Part shown: positions 11,420-22,335 of the stretch, piece by piece
How the letters are laid out: every line of letters starts with the position of its first letter
Numbering within the stretch: position 1 is the first letter of the stretch
Assembly (NCBI GenBank): GCA_015680905.1
Contig: CM027378.1
Location: 54,523,501-54,587,500 of the forward strand
Length of the DNA: 64,000 nt
From: Coptis chinensis
Taxonomy: Eukaryota > Streptophyta > Magnoliopsida > Ranunculales > Ranunculaceae
Direction: 5' to 3'
The notes under the pieces: model-generated
What the model saw: only the letters and a program-made list of their open reading frames with translations
Databases searched by the model: none
What the model was told of the DNA's origin: nothing
Made by a program: the position numbers and the translations under genes

Positions 11420-12896
11420 TGATAAAACATAAAATGATAATTTACCTACGAAATGAATGATGAAACTCAAAACGTAAGTAAACTAAAACTATTTACGAGT
11501 CTATATTTATCAAAGTTTCTACTCTCAATTCTATCGAAATAGAGTGGAGTAACAAATTCGTTCCACTCCTAGTTCTCTAGCATGGAATGCTTTCATAGTT
11601 AACTAATCGGTCTTAAGTCTAATGAGAGCTTTACGAAGGGTGTTATACTACGATACAATATGAAATTGATTATGTTGAATTTAAACTACGAATGCTATGG
11701 AAATATGATTGTTTTTGAATCTAGATAAAGGATTAGAGGGGAATTGAATCCACCTCGAATCCAACTTAATAACCTAGCATAGATTCTTGTATCTCGATTC
11801 TCACGTTCTTACGGCAAGAATTTCGAGTTCTAATCCCTAGTGTTCATGGCATTTCTACCAAATACTAACTAGCATGTGAGGTCGTCCACCCATTCTCATG
11901 GCGAATCACGACCTTCTAGAGTGGAATAGATTCTACAACGCTTCTACACTATACCACTAAGTTTTCATCAAAGCTTCATCAACCCCTCTAATGGAGGTTT
12001 TAGCCTTGAGTCATCAACCCATCATTTCCCATTGAATTATAACTACACATCATATTAAAATTCTAACCTAACTAATTTAACTAACAATGTTTCAATCTAC
12101 TTAAACTACGAAATGATAATCAACAAGAATTAAAACTACATCTATAAATTGAAATAACAAAAATCGAAATTGACAAAATAACTATTTTATTTATCTAATC
12201 AATCAAGAACAATGATTCAAAGACTTAATCTAAAACAAGAATTGAAAATGGAACTTAAACTTAATTAATTTACTGAAAACTAGATCTAGAATTATATATA
12301 TTTTTAGGTCTAACTAGCTACCATTAACAAAGAGCTAAGCTTTTGTTTTTATACTTTCAGATCCAAAAATCGTGCATGGGCTTGGAGCCATGTTTTGGGC
12401 AAGAGAATCAGGCCCAAAACCCAATTTCTTTAGTCCAAAATGGGCTTTTCAACTACAGTTGTCTTCGATAGGTGTTTCGTCCACTTTTGCTCCTCTGATT
12501 GGGTCAAGGCTGGACCATTGGAAAGCTCTTTCCGAGCAGGTTGTTTTGACATAAGGTAGGCCCAATTCCGAGGTCTGAGTCTAAAGATATGGTCTTCGGA
12601 AGTTCTGCTGACTTTGTATGCTGTTTCTGCCCGCGTTGACTTTGACTTTTCAGCTTTGACCGGGCTTTGGAAAGGCTTTGTCTTCTTGAATCTTGGCATT
12701 TAATCACAGAACTTCTTAGCGATCAACCATTGCTCCTTTATCTCGCTAAAGTGGCACATTTCTGCACATAATGGACTTTGAAGCCTGAAATGCATAAAAA
12801 CACGTAATCAGTATTAACTCTTACTTATTATTCACATAATTGGTCTAAAAGTATGATTATGAAGGGGTTAAAACTACAGTTTTTGGGCTCTTATGA
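11420..12896 (-). repeat. A2 3' LTR
   Basis: Downstream LTR in element sense. Its U3-side half (about 12120-12896) is almost identical to the other A2 LTR. The R/U5-side half (about 11650-12110) is clearly diverged from it, so the two LTRs are a mosaic pair. Confidence 0.85.
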
Positions 12897-12933
12897 ACCA
12901 CCCCCAAACAGCATTTTGCTTGTCCTCAAGCAA
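12897..12933 (-). promoter_or_regulatory. A2 3' polypurine tract and AGGA hairpin
   Basis: In element sense TTTGGGGGTGG abuts the LTR. Just upstream is a 7-base-pair stem TTGCTTG / CAAGCAA with an AGGA loop (12916-12933). The layout is the same as at 1566-1604 of A1. Confidence 0.75.
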
Positions 12934-14358
12934 TTATGAGAAATTAGCATAAGTGACCAAAAATGGAGTTCTATCTACTCTCATTTCGCTGAGTGCGATT
13001 GCATTGACCATATGCAACAAGGCCTTAAACCACTAGGAATTCCCTAGTGGACGAAGTTATAGCCTCGTGAGAGTTTTCGATGTGAAGGTACTCACAAACT
13101 TCATCTATACTACAACGACTAAGAAAGAAAACTATTGTTTCCTTATTCATGCTCCAAATTATCTATACATCTCACTAGCTATGAACAAGAATAACCAAGT
13201 AAAAACCTAAGCTAATATATGCATAATAATCAATCATCTACAATAAACATATATACAATGAGTAATACTATGAAATGCAATAGCAGTCCGTTTTCTGAAA
13301 CTTCGAATAAGCGTCCTTAAGTAGGTTCTCACAATAATAGTCAAGATACAACTCTGATTTTTCCACTCAAGTTTATACTCTAGTGTCGCGGTGGGCACAC
13401 TTTACCTTACAATCTCAATGACACACAAGGAAGCCGGAGTCGATCAAACACATCTGCCACTTACTATCACACTAACCTATTCCTAATTGAGCTAGAGGTC
13501 TTTATTAGGTGTTTCGGGGATTAGGAGATGGTTTAAGAAGGAAGGAAATGGATATTCAAAAAGGACAAGTCTGAGATAATAGAGTCTTCATATTATGTAA
13601 CTAGAGAAAACCTTGTTATTTACTTTTGCTTCTACACTTTGTTTCCATCCTTAGCCATATTTTTTTTCCTTTTTCTTTGGCTTTTGACTCCTTTTATTCT
13701 ATTTTTTGGAGTTTTTATTTTATTTCTATTTTTATTTTTCTTTTCTTTGGATGGAAACTTCTTTTCTTTATTTTCTGGAGCAATTAACTAATTTTTGTTT
13801 CCACATGTTTTTCTCTTCTTCTTTCTTCCTCATTCTATTCTCAGACTGATCTAAATTGGGTAGGTTGAATTTTTTATTTTGTTTTGTTTTTGTAATAGGG
13901 TAAAGGAATTGTGGTTTATAAAAGGCTAAAGAAAGGCTTAGAGGGGCGACTAGCGGAAAATAATTCATAGGTTTGAATTTCTGGCTATATCGATCCAAAG
14001 AGGGCCTAATTCTCGCTTAGGATATGGCATAGTGATCAAGCAAGTGGATGTGTGATTTCTCTATCCGGATTTTACTTCTCCCTTGTGTCATTTCTCAAAT
14101 GTTTCGCTCATATAAGGCTTTAGGCTATATTCTCACAGGATTTGTAGAATAAGTACTCTAGCCTAGATTTCAGAAACTTACTGCTAACAATCATAGATAC
14201 TCATGTAATATATTTAGAGATAGATGCAAAGATTATTATCTACATATTAACCTAAGTTTCTAACAATTATTCTGATACAAAAGCTACGTGAGACTTCTAG
14301 ATTGGTAAGGGCATAGAGAAAGAAAACAATACCAATATTCCTAAGTGTATAGCATAAA

Positions 14359-14422
<64 letters not shown>

Positions 14423-14499
14423 AAAATTTTTAACTTGAAAACAAATTCATGTTATACATATCTATATTCTAGCAGATGCCTTAATTACACGTGTTTCTA
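12934..14499 (-). other. A2 3' untranslated region with TA microsatellite
   Basis: Non-coding, homologous to 1605-3135 of A1. It includes a roughly 60-base TA dinucleotide run (about 14360-14419) where A1 has only a short AT-rich stretch. No gene is seen. Confidence 0.7.
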
Positions 14500-14502
14500 T
14501 GC

Positions 14503-14538
14503 CCCCTAAACAAGAAGCATGCTTTGTCCTCAAAGCAT
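14503..14538 (-). promoter_or_regulatory. A2 internal G-tract with AGGA hairpin
   Basis: In element sense the 8-base-pair stem ATGCTTTG / CAAAGCAT with AGGA loop (14519-14538) is followed by TTTAGGGGG. It is the counterpart of 3136-3182 in A1. Confidence 0.65.
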
Positions 14539-14744
14539 TTAAATAAAGAGGGTAGAAAAAATACCATGGAACGCGTGAAATTTGGGAACATCTGCAAAAC
14601 CAGGTTAGAACATACTAATATAGGGAAAATAAAAATACTGACGCAACTCTATAAGAGTTCCACCTATTATGGGGTTAACAGAAATAAATTGATTGGGACA
14701 TAAACAGACAATAACAAAACTTAAAAACTTACCTTATCTCCCGC

Positions 14745-15670
14745 TTAAACATCCTCCTCCTCATTAAAGAGATGAGATTCCTTCACATCCTGCCACTCCA
14801 TTATAATTTGCCAAGCTTGCCGCCATTTATCATCTACTAATGCTAACCTGTTAAGTGTTATTATGTCTGATGGGATGTACGGGGCGACCAAATGAGGCTG
14901 CACCCGCCATCCCGCCAAGTCATTATTCGCGAATGAGCGAACCACCCAATTGGTGGGTCTCATGAGTTCAACCCTTTTCCAATCTGCGTGAATTGTGCAC
15001 GTATCTGGGGTAAACAACTACGATGATGCGGCTTACCAAAACAGACATAAGAAGATACTTACGCCTCATGCTTTGGGCTCTCTTAAGACTAGCGACTAAA
15101 ACTCGGGGAATTTCATATCGGCGACGTCCCTCAGCTAAAGCGAGGAAAATGTCACCAGCAGTACTGTTTGCAGAAATGAATTGCCATTCCCCCAAAATAT
15201 TCATCAGGATGAATAACATGGTGGTGCCTACGTTTAGGGAAAGGCTACCAAGGGCAATGCTATATCGCCCCTGGTCCATTACTCGAAATACCCTTCCCCC
15301 ATAATACTCATGGAAATATGTATAATCATAAAGGTATGCATTATCGGTCATATATGCCCATGTGTGAACAGGATCAGGTATTGGTAATCCTGAAACTAAA
15401 GCGACCACATTTTTATTGAATTTATGTGTCGTGTCATCGACTACGACGGAGAATTCTTGTTCTCCATCCTGATTACAATAGAATTTAACGTAGTCATAGA
15501 AATAAGCGAAGAAGTCGTGGTGAATATGAATCGTCATCATCACTTACGGTAGATGGCGCCATCCTAACTGCGCGAGGATCCCGTGGCCGGAACCAATGTC
15601 CATAGGTCTCAGTTCCCAACACGTCTTCGAAAGACTGTTCAGTTATGACTATAGGAGATGTCATCTCAAT
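14745..15670 (-). pseudogene. A2 second envelope-like / Transposase_32-like ORF (fossil)
   Basis: Homologue of the A1 envelope-like ORF, with the same ATG context (GAGATGACATC) at its start near 15663. Motifs in order are EQSFED, a segment with FSVVVDDTTHKFNKNV and VSGLPIPD (like the v-rG-x-x-i-x-f and GLP part of plant Transposase_32 proteins), GSLSLNVGT, NILGEWQF, FLALAEG and YLLMS.LVSRI. Its function is not known. It is broken in about two places. It lies closest to the 3' LTR and is preceded by its own CpG-rich module. Confidence 0.6.
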
Positions 15671-15740
15671 GACTCTTTGAACAGTTCCAAAAATCCTGGA
15701 ATGACCCTCAGAAAATTTGAATTTTCGTGTTCACAGATGG

Positions 15741-15850
15741 CAGGGCGCGGGTTCGCTCGCTTTGGGCGCGGTCGCGCTCGTGGGTTTTTGAAATTACAGT
15801 GTTTGGGTGCGAGTCGCGCTCAAGGAGGGCGCGGGTCGCACTCTGAGTAA
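15741..15850 (-). repeat. A2 CpG-rich leader module before second envelope-like ORF
   Basis: It contains three GTCGCGCTC-type units and ATTACAGTGTTTGGGTGCGA. It is nearly the same design as 22033-22180 upstream of gag in the same element. It ends about 75 bases upstream of the ORF start in element sense. Confidence 0.65.
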
Positions 15851-16511
15851 ACTTTCTGAAAGTGTGCGGTGTAGTGCTCGTAAGCCTTGCGCTCTTCGTA
15901 GAAAGCTTTGAAGCGGGGAGTTTAGAGGAAAAAGAAGGAAAAGCTTGGAGTGAAAGGTGATGGATGATGGTGGGGTGTAGTGTGGTTTGTTAGTGTAGAA
16001 TGAAGGGAGTTTAAATAGGTTTTGAGCTTCCAAAACGAATCGGCAAGTTGCCAAATTGTTTTAAGGCAATTTCCGGAAATAGAAAAATTCCAAACCCGAA
16101 AACGGAAACAAACCATCTTCTTGATTTTCTAAAAAATCCGGTATCTTTTATCTTTGGATTTAGAATAGTAACTTCTAAACTCTCCTAGATTTCATGCTAC
16201 CACCACACAAAATCATAGATATGCCGATATCGGCCAAATTCTCAACCTTTCCTCCAAGACAAATCTACAGCAGATGATCATATAACGAATTATGCTCTGT
16301 ATAAATATTACCACCCCCAAACAAGTTGGGAAGGTGAGAATAATGATAAAAACAAGAAGAACTCGAAAATAACCAATTATATTAAAATTTAAATTTAAAA
16401 CCAAACAACATAAAACAAACACCTTAATATTTAAATTTAACAACTGAATTAAAATCCAACTAATAAAACAAAATCATGAAATAACAGCGAACACAAACTG
16501 ATGGTGAACAC

Positions 16512-17673
16512 CTAGTTATGTGATGAAGATGGACCCTGAGATGGAGATTGGCCCTGGGATGGAGAATGGCTTGAACCATTTGTCCTTCGGCGACGACACT
16601 CATGCCTTTCAGACTCGGCTAAAACAGAATCCTCCACGGGTGGCATGCGTCGTAGCATCTCTATTCGGAACAAGCGCTGTGCTTCCATATCAGTCCTGAG
16701 TACTACATACTGGGCTTGGTGATGCTGGTGGATAGTCTCCAAGTTAGACAAGATATCGTCCTGACCCCTTTCTAGCATTTCAAGTCTCGTCTGAAGGTTC
16801 GTTTGCTTATTTCGAACTACAATATGTCTATCTCGGATATTTTCACAAATACCATAAACGCAACGCAAGGCAGTTTGCAACACTTGCATGCATTCTAAAT
16901 TAGAACTACAACTATCTAATACACCATCATCCAGACATGTCATATCCTCATTTTCATCCTCCGAGTCAACCACCTTTCCTTCAGACAACGGCCAAGTCTC
17001 TTGGATGTAATCCGTATAGATACTTGCATTAGAATGCTATTTGATCTTAATAGGAGCAGATTTTGCGACAGCTCTAAAGGAGAGAATGATCTTAGTGATC
17101 AATATGGGAAGAGGCGCCAAGCTCTTTCCCACTCCTCTAATCACATTAAACATTAAATCGAGGATGCAGAAATTATACTTATTTGTTTGCAAAATCCAGA
17201 GAACGCGCGGACATTGCGATCGATATCAATGACTTTGTCTTTCCCGAGGGGCGCGTCCTACCAATCCACCGAGCTACGCCCGGTTGATTGGTTTCGTGGT
17301 TGATGGGCAGCGACGAATGAGATGTCGGATTATATTCACCCTCCACGCCGTATCTTTCATCAAAGCGGGAACTCCAAGATCTTTGGGATTCCTGAATGGT
17401 CGCTTCTAGGTTGCTTTCAATCGTAATTCCTACTTATTTCGACCAACAACCGCCTCGTTATTTCCTCCTCGTTCCTGCTACCTTAATGAAAATCCTATTC
17501 CCCTCCAATTCTCGCTTCTTATAAAACTGTTCTACCAAGTCATAGTGATAGAATTCCTCAGTCGAGTACCACAGTCCGTTCCAATCCCTCCTTATCATCT
17601 CCGCGTCTTAAAATGGTGCGAAGTTGCCGGCAGCAAACACGTGCTCCGGCAAAATTCTTCGTCGTAGCGCCAT
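16512..17673 (-). pseudogene. A2 first envelope-like ORF, absent from A1 (fossil)
   Basis: It starts with MALRRRILPEHVF near 17673. W-containing and LVEQFYKK segments follow, resembling the 'lV-e-FY' signature of plant Transposase_32 proteins. The C-terminal part (16512-16988) is an open frame with an acidic start, a likely coiled coil around NLQTRLEMLERGQDDILSNL, RRMPPVE, and a Ser/Pro/Gln-rich tail (SPSQGQSPSQGPSSSHN). It does not closely resemble the second envelope-like ORF. Base composition is higher in GC than the neighbours near 17240-17700. It is broken in several places. What it does is unknown. Confidence 0.5.
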
Positions 17674-17950
17674 TGAAGTTTTTGAAACAACCAATGGTTT
17701 TGTAGACTGTGGGGGAGGCGAGTTTGATGAAAAACAACTAAAAACAACGGTGGTGGCGGTGGTAATGGTTTGGAGAAGATTTCAGTTGGATTGAATTGCT
17801 TGGCGTGGGTGCAGTTAGGTTTCCTTTTCTTTTCTTTTTTTTTCTTTTTTATTTTTTTTTTATTTTTTTATTTTGGTGTTCAAGGTTTGTTTTAAACTTT
17901 GGTAACTGGCAGGATTGGAAAGGAAAGAACTGTGCGTTTTTGGGAAGGAA

Positions 17951-17990
17951 GGAGGCGCAGGTGCGCTGCTAGTGCGTGCGAGTTTGGGCC
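17951..17990 (-). repeat. A2 CpG-rich leader module before first envelope-like ORF
   Basis: The block reads GGCGCAGGTGCGCTGCTAG, then GTGCGTGCGAG and TTGGGCCCAAG. It matches the GGCGCAGGTGTGCTC and GGCCCAAGCCC stretches of the A1 module (4300-4530). It is shorter than the other copies. Confidence 0.45.
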
Positions 17991-18153
17991 CAAGTCCAAT
18001 TTGAATTCCGAAATTTCCCAATTTTTTGTGCAATTTCAAATTCAATTTGCCGCGGAAAGTTCGAGCAATCCGGATGGAAAGTTCGAGCAATCCGGATGGA
18101 AAGACTGACTGCCCACCCCCAAACAAATTTTTAAACACAAAATTTGTTTTAAC

Positions 18154-18487
18154 GTGGGTCGTTTAAAGTCAGATTCCCAAGACTTGTTGGATTTCTATTT
18201 ATACGATTTAGAATTTTTTATTTTTTTTATTAGTTTATTATAAGAAAAACGAAAAACAATAAATACATAATTCACCCCATAGAGGAACATGACTTAAAAA
18301 CCGAGAAAATATGCAAAAGTGGAAAACGTGAATTATGTGAAACGTGGACTCAGGATCCGGTACTTACAGCCACACACTCCATAGGGAGGGCCCGGTTACC
18401 TGAATGGTGCATTCACCAATATATGGAAATGAAAGGAAATGCACCAAACACAAAAATTGAGTCGTTTATAGTCAAATACTCGAGACT
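18154..18487 (-). promoter_or_regulatory. A2 splice-donor block flanked by two 30-base motifs
   Basis: Motif copy b is at 18154-18184 and copy a at 18459-18487. Between them is the donor block at 18353-18402: in element sense GGTAACCGGG, then a CTCC-CTAT-GGAG hairpin, then GCTGTAAGTACCGG. Order and spacing match A1 and, in part, A3. Confidence 0.55.
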
Positions 18488-18491
18488 TTAT

Positions 18492-19760
18492 CTAAACATA
18501 TGTATGAATATGCAGTTTATCATATATCAACAACCGAAATAGTTGTGGATCGTTCCATAAATAAATATCATAGAAAACATATCCAAACACAATCAAGCAC
18601 CAAGATTTCCTACGACGCAGCCTAGTGGAATGAAAGCGAAGTTGGATTGACCTATAACATAACCGAGCATGCACCTTATGTTACATCTTTGAGCGAGAGG
18701 GTGTCCTAGTGAATAAGTGTGGAAAAGTGAATGGTTGTGGAAGATATGGTTGATTGGGATAAGTTTTAGAGGGAAAATATGGAAAAAATGAGGATGTGGG
18801 TTTAGCACAAAACTCATTCATGGTGTAGTTACGGACTGTATCAAGTCTGAAAATGAAGGTGTCAAGTGGTTTATCCTTGGGAAGTATTTGCTTACTAGGT
18901 GGATTTAAAACATCATGAAGCACAGGAGAAACTAAAGGATCGAGTGCAAACTCGAGGTTCCTTTGAAAAGGTGGAGGGTGGGGAATATTGGTGATGGAAG
19001 GTGAATGATTCTCAGCTAGAGCTCTCAAGTCCATATCATCAGAAATCTTGATATATGCAAGACATTCCTCAATAGGTGGGTCAAAAGGATCACTGGGATA
19101 GAGATTGAAAAATTCATCTTTCGTCATAACATCAAGGAATGAATGGTTGTTGGCAAGGGGGGACTCGCGAAGTGGTAAAGAAGCGGTGCAAAAGAGTTGC
19201 ATGAATTCTTCTTCGATTTCGTCTACTACCAGGGAGTCATTGTTAATGTCGGAATTTCCAAAGGAAAGGAATTTGTTAATCTGTTTCTCCGGAAACATGT
19301 TTTTGAAGTAATCTTGAGCTAAGCTCTCGATCATGCTAACCTCTCCATTTGTAGATGAATTGGGATACTGTGTCCTCGTTTTGAAAACATTTACCTCAAC
19401 AGAAAGATGGCCAAAGGACAAGGACATCAAACCATCGTGGCAGTTTTATGGCGTTGGGCATTGAGCCAAGAAGGGACGCCTTTAAAATGATAGGTACAGA
19501 GTCGTTAGTGACTTACGGTCGAGGATAACGAAGTCGGCCGGGGTAGTAAAATTTTGGACTTTAACCAAAGACGTTTTCAACCACACCCTTAGGATACTTA
19601 ATAGACCCGATCGGCTAATTGCAATGTCATTTTAGTAGGTTGCATCTCCTCTAGACCTATTTGTTTATACAAATAAAATGGGAGTAAGTTAACACTAGCC
19701 CCCGTGTCTAGTAAGCGATTGATCGTCGTGTGAGAATCTCCTAAGGTGCATTAGACTGAT
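18492..19760 (-). pseudogene. A2 protease region (fossil)
   Basis: Retropepsin region homologous to A1 5260-6420. The C-terminal half is open (18681-19430), starting MMSLSFGHLSVEVNVF, with an acidic middle and the conserved RNLEFALDPLVSPVLHD segment. A 60-residue basic and aromatic frame (18492-18674) follows and is about 90% like the A1 tail. The region up to the catalytic site is broken in several places. Confidence 0.75.
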
Positions 19761-20419
19761 AGAAGCGACCGGTGTCCTTGTACTTAACAATTCCATTATT
19801 TTAGGATAAAGTTGGGAAACTGTTCAGTTAGAAAGGCATCTTTAGGTATGTTGGTCTTACGCCTAGTAGTGCCACAACCGCTTAAGAAACTTAAGCGTGG
19901 TTAGGTAGCTTTTTATAGCCGAGAAAAGGAAGGTTTATCGTTAGATTTTTGAAAACGCGTTCCTAATCTCCTCAAAGTTAGTATCCCTGGTTAGCATGGC
20001 TAATTTCGAGGGAACGGTGGTTTAAGCTCTATATTTAGCGTATGGCTCGACTTGATGTGTAACCTTGTCTTTTCTGTTTCTTAGGTTGTAGTTTAACTGG
20101 TACCTCTACAAAGTGGTAGGTTCTTCAGTTTCTATTTGGTATCTAGTTCGATATCCGGTGTAGAGAATCTTGATGGGGTAACTATAGGCATAGTTACTTT
20201 GTTATCAACCACTCTCGAGCGGAGAGTGGTGATGGCATTTAGCTCACCTACGGTTGTAGTTTCCGTACTAGTATTACCGTTTACCTCAAAGGTCGTGGTT
20301 TGCCGTTCTAGGGTTGGGTATATTGGCACGGAAAACGCCTTTGGTTGGGCTTTCTCTTGGGCTAACTGTTGGTTTAAATTATTAACGGATTGTAGAATGT
20401 GTTGGTTAGATTGAGCCAT
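19761..20419 (-). pseudogene. A2 Gag C-terminal / pre-protease region (fossil)
   Basis: It begins at MAQSNQHILQSVNNL, as in A1, with the GELNAITTLRS linker. The conserved pre-protease segment follows in pieces. It has numerous breaks, more than its A1 counterpart. Confidence 0.7.
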
Positions 20420-20559
20420 GGTTTGGAAAAGTTATTGGCTCACTTGTATGAAGGTGTCAAGACGATCCGGTTGTGTGGGTGTAGTAGTCACGGGTGGTGT
20501 GACTGGAACTATCTCGCGTTGATTATTTATGGGCGGATTGTGATAGTTATTATTTACGG

Positions 20560-21790
20560 AACGATACCTCTATTAGCATTATAATTATTATAACTACATT
20601 GACCTTGTGCTTGACCTTGTCGAGGTTTGCTTTAGTTGTTATAATTATTATAATTACCCTGATCCTGTCCTTGTTGTAGTGGAGCTTGGTTATAACTGTG
20701 CGTTGGCCTAACATTTTGATTATTGTACCATGTAGGTGTGACTTGTTGGTTATCTCTCCAACCGAAGTTGGGATTTTGTCTCAAAGGGCGTTAGGTTCAC
20801 TATTAATGGAACAAGAATGTTCATAGGCTATAGGACGATGGGAGTCGGGATGCTCGGGACTCAGAAAAACTACATGGATTTGAATTTACATTCATGACGG
20901 GGATATGCTTTTGTTGTACGAAATGGCCTCTACCTTTTTGTGAGGGATTCAATTAGAGTTTTAAGCTCGGGATCTGATTTAACCTCAAACATACCGGTAT
21001 AGCTTCGTTGTTGAAGAAGAACTAGCGGGCGGGAGTAATCGTCACTACCCCCAATTACTATTACGCTTTAGTCCGATCTTCCAAAAATTTATATGCCTCG
21101 AGGCTCCTTTACTTAGGAAACTACCCCATTCATTATGTCTAGGACTTCTTTATGGTGGTGTAGAAGTCCTTGAAAAAGGCACGAACTAACGTGTCTTTTG
21201 CTAGGTGATGGTGTGGAAACTCTATAAGGAGATCGGGTGAACGATTCCAAGCCTCGAAAATGATTCATGAGGATTCTCCGAAAGAAGTAAATCTTGGAAA
21301 GCATTTCATCCGTCTTTAGGGGTGGGTAAAAATGTTCCATAAACATTTGAACAAGTTTGGCCCATGAGTCCATGAGAATTAGGCGCCAGGGCAGTTAACC
21401 AAGACGCCGCCTTATCAGCTAAGGTGAAAGGGAATACCCTCAATTTAATTTGTTCCGCACCAACCGTAGGATGGTGGAATGTTGTAAGGACTTGTTCAAT
21501 CCTACGCATGTGCTGATAAGGTTACCATGAAAAACGGGTAAGAAATTAAATATATTTGGGGGGATGCAGAAATCCCCCACTGGGTCTGCTAGAACAATGC
21601 AAGATTTAGGGCTATCGCTCAAGGCTTTATAAAAGTTAGAGAGAGGAGTCTCTCTTTCTTCAGCCATAATATCAGGTGGTGTGCGTGAAATAGTATCTAG
21701 AGGTGTAGGGGTGGGAAACTAGATAGACTTGTTTGTTGACGTTGCCGTGTAATTACGTTAGTTGTTTTTCTTCGACCAGACCTTAATCTC
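20560..21790 (-). pseudogene. A2 gag (fossil)
   Basis: It has the Athila Gag motifs LSNFYKALSDSPKSCIVLAD and FCIPPNIFNFLPVFHG, the gag domain pieces LRVFPFTLADKAASWL and FYPPLKTDEM, then HHHKEVLDIMNG. A Gln/Asn/Tyr-rich region follows toward 20560. It parallels A1 gag throughout and is broken in several places. Confidence 0.75.
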
Positions 21791-22032
21791 ATGCAAGACT
21801 AAGTCGAACTTAACTAAACATGCAACACTCCAAACAATTCTGATATACTAGTAGAAACCTCTAACTGGAGATGCGAGGTGTGGAAGAAAGGAATACCTGA
21901 TTTCGTCCTTGCTTCACTTATTAATAGCGTCTTGTTCACGCGTGTTCAGTGTATATAACAAGTTAGAACACTGAAAAACTTAAAAAATCGAAGTTCAAAA
22001 CAAACCTGTAGAAATCCGGAAAAATTTAGCTT

Positions 22033-22180
22033 AGGGCGCGGGTGCGCTCGCTTTGGGAGTGGTCGCGCTCCGTGTAACTTCAAGTTTCAGTGTTTTAGGG
22101 CGGGTCGCGCTCGATATGGGGGCGGGTCGCGCTCAAGGTTCCAGGCGTTTGGCAGGTGCTTCGCTTTGGAGCTTGTCGCA
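22033..22180 (-). repeat. A2 CpG-rich leader module before gag
   Basis: It contains three GGTCGCGCTC units, GGGCGCGGGTGCGCTCGC, and a TTTCAGTGTTTTAGGGCG stretch. It matches 15741-15850 in the same element. In element sense it lies between the primer site and gag. Confidence 0.65.
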
Positions 22181-22317
22181 GCCCGTGTAATTTTTCGCGA
22201 AACTTTTCATTCTTTGAAAACGGACAACCACAGTATGAATCAAACAAGGGTGGGTGGGTTTAATGGGACTTAAAAATGACTAATTATACTATGAAAACAA
22301 TGCTAAAGTGAAACTAA

Positions 22318-22333
22318 GATGGCAGCGGCGCCA
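22318..22333 (-). promoter_or_regulatory. A2 primer binding site (tRNA-Asp)
   Basis: In element sense TGGCGCCGCTGCC begins two bases after the 5' LTR. It complements the tRNA-Asp 3' end with one mismatch in the first 13 bases. Confidence 0.8.
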
Positions 22334-22335
22334 TT

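Noticed and set aside
14358-14420. TA run as a possible cruciform or regulatory element
   Set aside because: A simple dinucleotide microsatellite, absent from the A1 counterpart; nothing beyond slippage is needed to explain it.
17240-17290. tRNA-like 5' half on the minus strand (GGGCGTAGCTCGGTGG...)
   Set aside because: It resembles a box A region, but there is no matching acceptor stem, anticodon arm or TTCGA box. It lies within the first envelope-like ORF of A2.
22033-22180. Possible CRISPR-like array from regularly repeated GTCGCGCTC units
   Set aside because: Units are short, spacing is irregular and there are no spacers or cas genes. It is a retroelement leader in a plant genome.
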